In this document: piece after piece, positions 1-9,587 of the stretch | How the letters are laid out: the number at the start of each line of letters is the position of its first letter | How positions within the stretch are numbered: position 1 is the stretch's first letter | Source: Gnetum montanum | Taxonomy: Eukaryota; Streptophyta; Gnetopsida; Gnetales; Gnetaceae | NCBI GenBank assembly: GCA_015680685.1 | Contig: MNCI01005981.1 | Coordinates: forward strand, 29,028-50,433 | Direction of reading: 5' to 3' | DNA: 21,406 nt | Notes under the pieces: model-generated | What the model was told of the DNA's origin: nothing | What the model saw: only the letters and a program-made list of their open reading frames with translations | The model's database searches: none | Made by a program: the position numbers and the translations under genes

Positions 1-333
1 TGTTTGGACCATGGTAGATTAATAATTTTATTATTATTTTATTAATTATTTATTGTAAATGTCATCGAAGCTTGTTAAAAAGGTTTAACTCTTGTAATTT
101 TTTGTTTAATAGTTGATTTCTTAGTTAAACCCTTGTGGGAGTTAGAAAAATGGCAATAAATGTTTTGTCAAAAATGGCACATTTATGGCCCCCACAACAA
201 AGAGCTTACCTTTGGTAGCTACAAGGTTGAAGAACAGAGTGATTTGGATAAACGGTTAGGAAGTTATGGGCTCTAAAAATTTAAAAAACTCGGTGTTTGT
301 GAGAAAATGTAAAATTTTTCGAGTGGGATTGCG

Positions 334-344
334 CATATATATAG
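334..344 (-). promoter_or_regulatory. TATA-like element in spacer B copy 1
   Basis: The minus strand reads CTATATATATG. It sits at the same place as the TATA-like run of copy 2 (10470-10480), and in both copies an 18-bp perfect palindrome lies 30-47 bases upstream in the minus-strand sense. Keeping position while the surrounding bases diverge supports a real promoter in the ancestral element. No transcript start can be proved from sequence. Confidence 0.35.
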
Positions 345-373
345 AATTTTTTCCTTACGTTGAGAGGGCCTTG

Positions 374-391
374 TATACGAGGCCTCGTATA
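374..391. promoter_or_regulatory. 18-bp perfect palindrome
   Basis: The sequence TATACGAGGCCTCGTATA is its own reverse complement. It lies 30 bases upstream (minus sense) of the TATA-like run at 334-344, at the same relative place as the palindrome at 10527-10544. A second GC-rich near-palindrome (GGGGCCC) follows at about 409-415. Confidence 0.45.
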
Positions 392-2023
392 TGGGTATGC
401 TCCATCAATGGGGCCCTATATACAGAGCCCATCAAGAAAAATTTGAAATTTGAAAATCTTAAAAAAAATATAAGGAAATTTTAAGTGAATTTGTTGGTCC
501 ATGGAGTTCTAGAAAAGTTAAGAATATAAGGGAATCATTGAAGAAGATCTTTGAAAGCTCAAAAATTGAAAAATTTGATGGAGAATGTGTTTAATGAACA
601 AAATATGTAAAGGAGCACATGGTTTGATATAGAAGATGGATGTACGAAAGATTCTAATTGCAAGAATGCCTAAGGATAAGGTGCTTAATGAACCCAACTA
701 AGGGATATGTAAGTAGGTCCTTCCCATGGTAGGTACATGCCTTGTTTGCCCTTGCATAACCTCAACCTAAGGAGTTAGTGGACCCCAAAGGTGATTAATG
801 GTTGATGAAAGTTAAGGATCAAAACCTAGAAGATTCTACCTAAGAATTCAAATACATCAGAACAAGACATGGGATCAAGAACATAGACTTTGGTAGTGAG
901 GTGAATTACAGTCAATAGAGATGGATGATGGAGAAGGTGGAATGGAATTCCAAATTGAGGTCATAAGAAGTCCCTTGTGGATTTTTTGTTTAAATGACCT
1001 AAGAAAATCCATCCTGACTCCAGACCAAAACCAACCTCTTTCAATGACTTTGCATTGTCACTCTAAGATTGATCCGTACCCTTGAGACACAAGAGCACAC
1101 CCATAGAATAACTACCATTCTATAAAGGGGAGAAAAGAGAAGTAGGAAGTGAGAGAGTGCCTTAGTTAGAGGGGACTTTCAGGCATGGGTAACATGTCTT
1201 TCTAGTTTCATAACCAATGCTTGTAGCCTATTTATTTGTCTAAGGGGTGTGCTTTTAATTTCCATAATGTTTTTGTATTTTTTTATATTTATTTCTTTTT
1301 GGATGGGAACCACACCATGCAAAGACTTTATTTGACTTCGTGTTATTAGATGACATGGAATGGTAAGAAGTTTATGAAAACACTCAAGCACCCAAGCAAG
1401 TAGAAGAGTACAAAGAGTATTGAGTCTCCTTGAAGTCACACCCTCTACAAACCTTTGAATCCTTCTCAATTTCAGAAACTACCAAGGTCACCAATTTATT
1501 AAAGGTTTATTTAATAAAAGGGATGTTAAAGTTCCAAAACAAGGAAAATCATAGAGTTTGTGAATGGGTGGATGATGTGGACTCATTGCCTATTCTATGA
1601 AAAAGAAACCATAACTTAGCCATCGATACAAAAATTCAAAAATAGAAACTAGACATTAGCAAACAAAACATAAAGCACAAACTACCATTAGTAATAGCTA
1701 TAACATCATTGTGTCCTATTGGCACAAAGCATGTTTATTAGCAAAAATTTAAAAATCACACTGAAACAAAATAAAGTCAAATGTGTAAGAAAGTGTAAAA
1801 TATTCAAGAAAGATTCAAACATACTAATGATGATGTAAAATAAGAAAAATGGTGGAAAAATAGGAAAAATTTTGAAAATAAAAAAGGTGTAAAATACATA
1901 ACTTGCAAAATCAAAAATGTGGAAAAAAATAGAAAAATTGAAGAGCCATATGAATGATTAGCATGGATGACCATCTCCCTCATGATTGAGTTGGAAGGAA
2001 GAGATTCAAAAAATTAAGTGTGG

Positions 2024-2965
2024 TTATTCATCTGTTGAATTATTCATTACATTGGCTTGCTTAGGCTCATGGAAAAGCTTTACTTGTTAGATATTGACCA
2101 ATTGCTTTTTATTTGGACTATCAGGTTTGTAAATGATCATGGCCCTAGAAGGAAAAGTTTCATCAATTATATAAGGTTTCTCTCACAATGTTTGGAACTT
2201 TGTTTTCTAGGGTGCATGTGTGGAAGTCTAGTAGAAAGCCTTATCTCCCAATTGAAATTTTACTTTTTGAATTCTTAGGTCATGTCTTTGCTTGTTTAAT
2301 GCCTTGTGCACTTCATTCAAAGATAGGGCCACTGATTAATTTTTATCTAGCACATTCAAGTTTATCAATCTTTCTTTTTGTGCTAAGCTTAGGTCAAGGT
2401 TTAGATCATAGGTTGTTGAGAGTGTATGGAGCTCAGATTGAATCAGGAGTGTTGGAAGTTTTTCGTACACCAGCTCATAGGGAGAGTAGCCAATAGGAAG
2501 TTTTCATGTGGAATGGTAGGCCCAAAGGGCATTGCTAAGTTTTATGCTCCAGTCTCTCCTATATTTGCTTATGGTCCTTATTAGGATCTTTTTGATTTCC
2601 CTGTTAGTTACCTTTGCTTGACAATTGGCTTGGGGGTGATAGGGTGTTGTTAATTTATGTTCGACCCTCAAACGTTGCATAAGTTTTCAAAAAGTGGCAC
2701 TTGTAAAATGAGTTCTATTGTTAAAAATTAGTGTATGTTGCACCCCAAACTTATTTACAATATTATTTCATACAAATCTAGTAGTAGTGGATGATGTACA
2801 GTTGGTGATAGCTACTGCTTCTACCCATTTTGTGTAGTAATTGACTACTACGATGATATATGCCTTTCCATTGGACATAGATGTGATGGGACCCATAAAG
2901 TTTATGCCCCATATGTCAAAGGGCTCTAGTGGTTGAATTCAATAGAGAGGTTGAGCCTTTTATGC
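2024..2965 (-). pseudogene. Ty3/gypsy integrase fragment, catalytically dead
   Basis: Remnant of the integrase part of a retrotransposon pol, which inserts element cDNA into the host chromosome. On the minus strand it opens with a recognisable IQPLEPFDIWGINFMGP block, continues through the core (NGKAYIIVVVNYYTKWVEA, VEHKLTTPYHPQAN) and the SPYELVY motif, and ends with a C-terminal domain containing LDLSLAQKERL and KPYIIDETFP before a stop at 2024. Stops and frame changes interrupt it. All three catalytic acidic residues are replaced: Asp to Asn at 2900-2902, Asp to Asn at 2720-2722, and Glu to Lys at 2612-2614. The zinc-binding N-terminus, RNase H and RT are absent: similarity stops abruptly near 2965. 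It is closely related to the plus-strand integrase at 19760-20444, so both belong to one family. Confidence 0.85.
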
Positions 2966-3739
2966 CAAATTTAGATTCAAATTTAAATAAGAAAAACATT
3001 TTTAATCCAAGCATATAAAGTTCATATTCTTGATGTGCAAAACCAATCATATTTTGATGTGTAGAAAGGATTAAGACTAATTCAATAAATATATGGACAT
3101 GAAGGCTAGTAGGATTCAGCCTAAGGGTTTTCTTCAAATCAAAGTTAAAATATGCTAAAGTAATAAAAACAATATTCGAAGCAAAGGAAATAAAAAGGAA
3201 CACAAATAATGCAGCTTCCACAACTCTTGGAGTTCTCCCCTCCAATAGGATAGAGAAGTTCGCATTGTATCACTATATCTTAGGGCAATTGTAAGTTGGG
3301 AAAGTACAAAAATATATTAGTACTTTGATAAAACTACTAAAAATAAATGATAATACATAGGAAGATTCCATTATCTAGACATAATACCTCCCAAAACTAG
3401 GGAAATATCATGTTGAGTAACAAAGCCTAGTCTAAGAGATGTCATAAGGAAACCTATTTCACATAAATCAAAGTTACCAAATATAATAGCTATGGCTTTG
3501 ATAATAGTGTAATATTAAAAATTATAAAATGATTTAAAAAGTTAGGTAGCTAGCTAAAAAGGCTCATAAAACTAAGCATATGTTGAAATTCAAAAATATA
3601 ACAAAATAAAATCCTTCGTTGGTTAATTTCAAAATGTTGAGTATCATACTTAAGTAATTAAAGAATATATATTCAATGTGTTACAAAAGAAGGCTTTCCA
3701 AAGTTAACATTCAATCTTATCATGGAAAAAAAATAAAAC
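2966..3739. other. AT-rich stretch, no supported gene; possible LTR U5 remnant
   Basis: This lies between the integrase breakpoint near 2965 and the recognisable LTR-A core at 3740. Read on the minus strand it is T-rich, as U5 and leader regions of plant LTRs often are, but I could not align it with the U5 of the LTR at 16380-17220. The minus-strand open frame at 2916-3245 runs into the integrase in a different frame and has no family features, so I do not call it a gene. The abrupt loss of integrase similarity near 2965 suggests an insertion or deletion joint. Confidence 0.3.
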
Positions 3740-4056
3740 AAGTAGATGCTGCAATGATGAAAAATAATCTTGATCTTTATTGCTAATCATGAACTATATC
3801 TAAGTACAATTCACTAGAATAAAGACATTTGTCAGCTACTAAATACCACATTACAAACATTCACATTATTGCTAAGACTATGAAAACAAACTACAAGAAT
3901 TTTACTAAGGATGGAATGAAAAGTTGTCGATTATGCGTCCACTTGCTAGTATTTATAGGGCTACACAGATCTCAATACATCACATTAATGATGACATAGG
4001 ATGAGCTATGATATTGTAGTTACAATATTGCAATGGTGAAATATTTGATTTTATCA
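3740..4056 (-). repeat. LTR, family A (U3-R core), probable 3' LTR
   Basis: The minus strand starts TGATAAAATC directly after a purine-rich tract. It has a TATAAAT box (3951-3957) about 100 bases in and an AATAAA signal (3776-3781). From the TATA box on it matches the LTR at 16930-17146 block by block: the CAACTTTTCATTC start region, the ATAATGTGAATG block, TCTTTATTC, AATAAAGAT and a CATCATTG(C/T)AGCATC block. The match fades left of 3740, so the U5 end is not defined. Its position downstream of the long minus-strand ORF and the purine tract suggests a 3' LTR of a minus-strand element. The copies are strongly diverged, so this is old. Confidence 0.65.
3951..3957 (-). promoter_or_regulatory. 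TATA box of LTR A (left copy)
   Basis: The minus strand reads CCCTATAAATAC. It aligns with the TATAAATACC box of the LTR copy at 17139-17145, with conserved sequence on both sides. Confidence 0.5.
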
Positions 4057-4067
4057 TACCCCCACAA
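4057..4067 (-). other. Polypurine-tract-like site before LTR A
   Basis: The minus strand reads TTGTGGGGGTA immediately before the LTR start TGATAAAATC. A short G-rich purine run next to the 3' LTR is where plus-strand DNA synthesis is primed in LTR retrotransposons. The placement fits, but the tract is short and interrupted by T. Confidence 0.45.
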
Positions 4068-5215
4068 CTAATTGGAAACTCATCCTTATGTTAAAACAAA
4101 ATGAGGATAGAGTCCCTTACAAAATTGGGAGGTAGATTTGACTTAACATGACTAACTATTTACATGATGTCGTGAATGCCACATTGGTGTGTTTACAAAA
4201 TGACATAGTAAACATGACAAAACAAAATAGAAATCTTTATGTAGTGTGATGTAGCTTTATGTTCTAGGGGGTGGAGGATCTTCCATAAGCTTCTTCCCTT
4301 TTTTATTAGGCTTCTGGAATTGATAATGGTTCAATAGCACCTAAATTTCTTCTTCTTCTATCCTTAGATCATGTACTATCCATGCTGATTAACCTATGTT
4401 TGATGGAGTTGATACATCCCATGGGCATGGAAACTATGGGAACATTTTGTTTTCTTTCACGTACGACATTGTGAACTGACACCTTTCTTTCTTAAAAGCC
4501 TTGGCCACCTTTCAAAATTCTTTGTAGTTTGACATTTATCATGCCAAGTTCACTGCTACATCTTTTTGACATTGGTAGCGAGCCTTCATAATTTTGAGGT
4601 TAGAGTTTGCAACATGTAATTTTTGTAGAGCATCCTTTTTGTTAGCAAACTCGTTCTCATATAGAGCATACACGATTGCTACTTGCTACATAAGCTCATT
4701 TCTAGGCCATCCTACTATTAACATGGCCAAGTTAGAATAGTGAAGGTTTGCTAACCCCATGTATTCTATAAAATCTTCTATTTGTGGGTCCTTATTTTTG
4801 ATTGCAACCTAGTGGATGTGGGCTAAACTATCCAAGATAGGCTACCAATCTGAAGTCTGAGTTGTGATGAAATTGATCTTAGCTTTTGCCATTTGGATTT
4901 ATTTCTCATTTATCTATTTATACATGCACACTTTATCCCTAAAATGTTCTTTTAGCTTTTCATGTCTTTTGACCTCGTTTTGCCATGTGCTTATCTTACT
5001 TGCTAATTTTTGATGAATGGTGTGTACTTCCTCCATTGATAGGATCATGTTCTCTCAAAGCTAATTTGCTTATATCCTAGTTAACTCTTATGAGTTGTTC
5101 TTATAATGGATGAATACTTTTCTGGAGAACATTTTTTTTCTTTTCCACATCTATGAACCTTGTGTTGTTGGCAGTGAGCTTCTTATTTTCCTCTTCTAAG
5201 GCTATGAGAGGTTTG

Positions 5216-5231
5216 ATGTGTGTGTGTGTGT
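5216..5231. repeat. Short (TG)n microsatellite
   Basis: An almost pure TG dinucleotide run lies inside the coiled-coil section of the minus-strand pseudogene. There it reads as a short Thr-His run and is probably a slippage expansion. Confidence 0.6.
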
Positions 5232-6842
5232 TTGTGCTTCAACTAGTGAGGCATTCCACATCATGTTCTCTTGCTCCATCTCAACCTTTATGTTGTGGGT
5301 AACTAGATACCTTACTTGATCAGTTCAAAATTGCTCAAGTTGGTCCAAGGCTATGAATCATGTAAGATCTCACAATTTTGCTTTAAGAGCCATCAATTCA
5401 TCTTGGAGTCTTTGCATTCATTTTTTGCATGTTCTGTCCTTGTTTCAGCCATCACTAGCTTCCCTTTTATAGTGGTGATTGTACTGTAGTAATATCACTA
5501 GGGATATCAAAAAGACTTTTCATGACTTGGCCAGTTTGCAATAGTTTGTCCAGAACATCTTCATGTTTGGTAAGAGTCATTGAGGTTCTAGTTAGCATTT
5601 AAGCATGTCTTGCTCCAGAGATATTGACTAGTGGCATAATAGGAACATTGAATGATTCCTTGATATGATCGATGATTGCTTTTATGACTCTTGCTGTAGC
5701 CTAGTACTACGTGATCACCACTATGGCATCTTCACTAGTTTCTAACATCACTTGGAATGATGCAACATTTCTTGAAATTTGTTGTTCCCAATCATCCTCT
5801 CCTCTAGTCTGTAGTGATACCTACCCACCTATAGGGTTTTTTGAAATTGTGGGCTTAATAGAGTTTTCTCTTTGTAAATATTAGAGCCTTCCTTACTCCT
5901 TAGTTGATGGGTTCTGTGATCTAACGTAGATGGCTCATTAATGGTCTATAATGTTGTGGCAGTTGTGATGGAGCTTGTTGCTCTAGTCTATCTTTAGTAG
6001 GTGGCTGATTGTTGCATCCTTCTTATTAGTACTACCTAATAGCAAGAATGTTATTGCTAGGAGTTTAACCTGTAGCTCTCTTAGTGCCTGCAAGCTTTTT
6101 AGCTAATCTTTCTTTGGTGGCACTAGTTTGGACATTTTAGCATAAGAGATGTTCTAGGCTTTCTAGAGGACATCATTGGTGTAGCCTAGAATCCTAGACT
6201 ATTTGCAAAGCCTTCTTATTAGGCAAGGGAATGGTAGTATTAGCTTCCCTACCTTCTTTTCCTGAAACTGTGTTTGAATCTCTAAGATGATTAAGTGTGC
6301 AATGTTGGCATTTTCCAATTAGTATTGCACTTCCTCTAGCCACATACGTTGAGATTCTATTGATTTGTTTTGTTGAAAAAAAAAAATGATAAGTCCCAAT
6401 CTTAAAGTAAATTTTATCCTCATTTATGAGCTCATTGTAGTCTTTATCATCTTTATCATAGGCCCTTTGCAACCACAGCTTCTTTATATCTGCATTTGAT
6501 CTTGTTGAAATATACTCTACATTGACTTCCTCATTAGGAATGTTCAATCCTTTGGAAATTATTTTGACAGAATATGGAATAGAGACTTCTTTTATCTTCA
6601 TAGTGACATCATCTTATTTTTTTTCTAGAATTGGTAGACCTCTTGTAGGTATCATTCTATATTGGTAGACAATGTTGGCTATAATAGAGATGTCTAGTGT
6701 TGTGCTCTTATAGCTTCTAGGGCAAGCTCCATGAATGGAACAAAATTTAGTTCCATGATGACCGTGGACATGATGGAATTTTCTTGGATGGCTTGGAGGC
6801 ATTCATTGGAACACGTGAGACATTGTCCTTGTTCTAGTACTA

Positions 6843-6871
6843 TTGGCAACCGTTTGGGACACGACTGCCAA
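6843..6871. repeat. Terminal imperfect hairpin of LTR D, copy 1
   Basis: Arms TTGGCAACCG and CGACTGCCAA flank a 9-base loop; 8 of 10 positions can pair. The same structure is at 20447-20475 with G-C pairs in place of A-T at the sixth arm position. Confidence 0.5.
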
Positions 6872-8030
6872 TGACTATCCTTGAACAAGATTTAGGTGCT
6901 TGCTGGTCTCTAGCAACACCAAGGCCTAGATACCTCCAAATAGACTCAGTAGTTAATGTGAGTATATGTGTGTGTTGTTGTGAAAAATGAAACGATTGAG
7001 TTGTGTGTAAAACTATAAATGACTTATCTTAAAGAGATTCAGCCAACTTTGCAAAGTACTGTGAGTTGTTGAGAGTTTCTATTTTGTTCAATTGCCTAGT
7101 CTATGCAGTCCTTATAATACCTACTTGTAACAAATAAAGTTTTGCAAAAACATTTGAGCACAACTCTACAAATCTACTTCTAATTTTCCCCAGAGAAAGA
7201 GATAGTTCCACAAAGAAAACTAAAAATAGAGCAAGATTCAATGGAAATAGAAAGAAGAGAAAAAGAAAGTAGATTTGTGTAAAGATCTCAAATGTTTAAA
7301 CAAGGTAAAATGATACGAGTAAACACTTCACAATAAAGCTATCCCAAATTTAATAACTATGAATTGTTCAAACTTCCAAGGCTCAAATAAGCAATTTTTT
7401 CAAGATAATCCTACTATGCTAGCAAAAAACAATTGATGCGTAAACTATCACGTACCAGACTCTATTTTGGCTAGACTATGAATTGCATTCAACAAAACCT
7501 TCAAAAGACTTGACAATTTATGATTAAAATACCATGGAGATTCACTTTAAAGATAAAAGAAGCTATTCTGGTCCTATCAAAATACCAAAGATTTTCTGAA
7601 CCCTCTTGACTATTGAATCGTTCAACGGCTTGACTATATGCAGAGGCTCTCTTACAACAATCTCAATAGCGGTTCTTATACATTGCACAATAATAAAATT
7701 CACTACTAAAATGCTCTTAAGGCTTTCAAACACAAGCTCTTCTATGGCAAAATTTTAATAGAAATTTTCTATCATGCAACAAGAACAATAAGAGCAATCT
7801 AAAAATCCCAAAATTATTTGCCAAGCATGATACTATCTAAACCACTAGCTAAACAATTTAAACAAAATAAAAAATAAACATAACTCACAAGACTATAACA
7901 AAGAGGCTGAAATGCTATCTTTAGCAAGCCATCTTCAATATATTTTTTCTATCAATTCTTTACAAAATGCTCTTCTAGGAGACTCCTTCCTTTCTCCCAA
8001 GGCCTCCTTCTCTCTTAAGACTTCTTTTTT

Positions 8031-8070
8031 TTTTCAGCTAGAGTAGACCCTTTCTTTTTTTTTTTTCTTC
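8031..8070. repeat. Paired poly-T tracts in LTR D
   Basis: Two homopolymer T runs separated by about 20 bases lie just downstream (minus-strand sense) of the LTR TATA box, within the presumed transcribed leader. They are low-complexity sequence with no other signal. Confidence 0.5.
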
Positions 8071-8083
8071 TAAGACCTTGAAG

Positions 8084-8096
8084 CCTTTTTATAGGG
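8084..8096 (-). promoter_or_regulatory. TATA box of LTR D copy 1
   Basis: The minus strand reads CCCTATAAAAAGG, a strong plant-type TATA box. It lies about 80 bases inside the proposed LTR start and points towards the coiled-coil pseudogene. Confidence 0.5.
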
Positions 8097-8173
8097 TCTC
8101 ATAGGTAGTTAGAAATTACAAAATATCTTGGGTAACTTACTCCCCAAGTAAAGAAGTTACAACTTGCCCAACA

Positions 8174-8421
8174 AGTTAGGAGAAAACAATGCCTACGTTG
8201 ACATGTGTTTTCTTAAATAACCATCCCATGAATTCCTTTTCTTCTTGAATAATAATATTTTGTTTTAAATATGTTACTTTCACATATCATTTTACAGATT
8301 ATTTGATTTGAATTTTGAAGCTATTACTTGGACAAATGAAAAATTGTCATTGCTATGAATGTTTTAAATGGCAGCAGATGAGCTAGGATTGGACGTGAAC
8401 AGGTACTCGCCACTATACTTA
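8174..8421. other. Noncoding AT-rich spacer
   Basis: This lies between the proposed LTR D start and a less AT-rich patch. I see no reading frame, RNA gene or repeat here that I can support. Confidence 0.3.
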
Positions 8422-8751
8422 TCACCATGGATGAAAGGAAGGACCATTCTGCATGACTTCAACTAGGCCTCCAGCGGTAGCAGCATCCTCAACTCCACTA
8501 ACAATATTTTTGTTTACGCCGATACGTTTGAATCAAAATAGTGCCTCCACCATTCTGTATTTGGATTGATCGTGCTCTAGACCAACGATTTCTGCAGAAA
8601 TCTTGTTGATGTGTGCGGTGAGACCTCCTTCTGTGCCACGCGTTCGTTGAACTGCCGCCACCCAAGACTCAGCATGATGCCCTTGCTTGCCATGTTGGCG
8701 GTTACTGCTAGCTACGGTTGTGCATTGCTTCTTTTCTTGAAGTTTATCTCT
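8422..8751 (-). pseudogene. Unrecognised coding-like fragment in a less AT-rich patch
   Basis: One minus-strand frame stays open from 8751 to 8536 (72 codons), has a single TGA at 8533-8535, and continues 36 more codons to a stop at 8422. The patch 8390-8800 is visibly less AT-rich than its surroundings. Recognisable stretches include HAESWVAAVQRTRGTEGG, HINKISAEIVGLEHDQSKY and NIVSGVEDAATAGGLVEV. A neighbouring frame upstream (SSYLIEHQGTVER) could continue it after a one-base shift. I recognise no family. It could be an exon of a captured host gene, a missing part of the coiled-coil ORF, or chance. Confidence 0.25.
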
Positions 8752-8799
8752 CTACCGTGCCTTGGTGCTCTATCAAATACGAGCTAGAAACCCTACTGC

Positions 8800-9190
8800 G
8801 TGTTTCTTTCTAAAATCATTTTTATTCAATTTGTGAATCAGGGACAGCTGTTGTATGATTTGGCTGCTAATATTGGCAAGATTTGATATATTCTTAATGC
8901 TTGTCTTGCTATTTTTCTTCTAAAACCGTTGCTCATAACCTGTTCTTGTTTTTGTGGTTTTTATTGCTAATTCAAATGCAAAGTATATACAAAGTGTTTG
9001 ACAAATTGCTTTTTACCAGTGTCTCTACTTTTGCTATTTTTTTTTTTTACAAAAATCAATAGACATTACTCTAGCATCCAATTCTGAATTCTTGTATATA
9101 CTGCTAACTGCATTTTAACTCTTATTCTTTTTCTCTTTTCTTCTTTTTGTTCTGCACTTCATATACAGGGCAAATGAACAAATTGCTTCA
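8800..9190 (+). other. Intron-like T-rich stretch with splice-acceptor-like end
   Basis: This is T-rich on the plus strand and closes with a long pyrimidine run (about 9118-9160) followed by TATACAG at about 9162-9168. That is the usual form of a plant intron 3' end. What follows, GGCAAATGAACAAATTGC, begins a short coding-like stretch. No matching donor was fixed, so the call rests on composition and the acceptor only. Confidence 0.25.
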
Positions 9191-9587
9191 TGAAGAATAC
9201 TGTAATTTCCAATGACCAGTTTACCATCAATTGCAGTTACTTTGATTCTTCATTTCTTTCTTCTTTAAATTTAGATGTTATTTCTCTTTATCCACAAGCT
9301 AAAATTTTGTTTATTCTAACAAAGTATAGCAGCCTTTCCTCCAATCTTTCAGCATCTAAAATTGCTTTGCAATGGATTTTTAAAAGCTCCCTTATGAACT
9401 TAGTGAGAAAACATAGTTAATGGTTTGTGGAATTCTTGCCACTTCTCCAACTAACAATAAGAGAGTACTGAAAACTGCAAAAACCTTTAATGAATTTTAT
9501 CATGCCAACCTGTTCCATGAAATGGCCAAAATGTGCCAAGAAGTACTAGCAGTGCCTCTACTTCTTCTTGTGTGGAGTGCTCAATAG
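9169..9587 (+). pseudogene. Possible broken exon(s), unknown gene fragment
   Basis: After the acceptor-like site, a plus-strand frame reads QMNKLLHEEY and then hits a stop. It faintly resembles the leucine-zipper start of HD-ZIP III proteins; this is a memory-based hint, not an identification. Two further open stretches follow in different frames: 9190-9420 (76 codons, Ser/Leu-rich, no known motif) and 9420-9587 (55 codons, containing NNKRVLKTAKTFNEFYHAN). The stop of one overlaps the start of the next as TAATG. I name no product. Confidence 0.2.

Larger units (their letters stand above)
1..2023 (-). repeat. Retroelement noncoding spacer B, copy 1 (downstream of integrase)
   Basis: No coding sequence is supported here; it is the noncoding tail after the integrase ending at 2024. 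It is colinear with 10111-11960 (copy 2). Shared anchors, in order: the CCCCCAC block and the 70 bases after it (189-260 with 10296-10380), a TATA-like run (334-344 with 10470-10480), an 18-bp perfect palindrome (374-391 with 10527-10544), a GGGTAACATGTCTTTCT block (about 1187-1203 with 11332-11348) and a GGATGATGTGG block (1570-1590 with 11611-11630). The purine- and A-rich stretch 1740-1960 resembles 11750-11940. Whether it is internal spacer or part of a long LTR is not settled; the left end probably lies outside the window. Confidence 0.6.
4257..6888 (-). pseudogene. Unrecognised coiled-coil ORF, probable retroelement extra gene
   Basis: I do not recognise this protein. On the minus strand, coding sequence can be followed for about 2.6 kb (some 870 codons) with scattered stops and a few frame changes. 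Its parts, in order: an N-terminal section (6888-6194) with frame kept from 6802 to 6194 across one stop, including NRISTYVARGSAILIGKC; a Q/S/T-rich linker (about 6190-5830); a central section (about 5830-5480) with RGEDDWEQQISRNVASFQV and TKHEDVLDKLLQTGQVMKSL; a charged heptad-like coiled coil (about 5460-4900) with ALEEENKKLTANNTRFIDVE and WQNEVKRHEKLKEHFRDKV; and a C-terminal section in one frame from about 5040, ending KKGKKLMEDPPPPRT and a stop at 4257. Many stops are explained by single C-to-T or G-to-A changes. The upstream end is cut by the LTR at 6841-8173. No RT, protease, zinc-knuckle or integrase motif is visible. It could be a gag-like or env-position extra ORF, or a captured host gene. 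Confidence 0.55.
6841..8173 (-). repeat. LTR, family D, copy 1 (solo LTR or end of a nested element)
   Basis: This matches 20445-21406 closely from its first bases, in the same orientation. In both places the match begins abruptly inside unrelated coding sequence, so it is a mobile-element terminus. The minus strand reads as an LTR: a TATA box at 8084-8096, a long T-rich transcribed part and an end in CCAATA (CCAACA in copy 2). A matching start TGTTGGGCAA lies at 8173, which would give about 1.33 kb with TGTTGG/CCAACA-type ends. The right boundary is inferred, because copy 2 leaves the window before it. The flanking 5-mers (AGTAC and AGTTA) do not form a clean target duplication. It contains no coding sequence and interrupts the minus-strand coiled-coil ORF. 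Confidence 0.65.

Noticed and set aside
266-484. 72-codon plus-strand open frame
   Set aside because: It lies in noncoding spacer B, spans the palindrome and TATA-like run, and has no family features; the homologous place in copy 2 is not open.
1179-1469. 96-codon minus-strand open frame
   Set aside because: It lies within spacer B and is not kept in the colinear copy near 11325-11630.
2057-2496. Two overlapping plus-strand open frames
   Set aside because: They are antisense shadows of the minus-strand integrase C-terminal region.
2916-3245. 109-codon minus-strand frame with a hydrophobic N-terminal stretch
   Set aside because: The hydrophobic run comes from T-rich DNA, and the frame enters the integrase out of phase. 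No membrane-protein family is recognised.
5216-5231. (TG)n run as a functional Z-DNA site
   Set aside because: It is too short and imperfect, and inside a decayed coding region; slippage explains it.
9420-9587. TAATG stop-start overlap read as translational coupling
   Set aside because: Coupling of this kind is a bacterial feature, and the surroundings are plant retroelement DNA. A chance overlap or frameshift is simpler.
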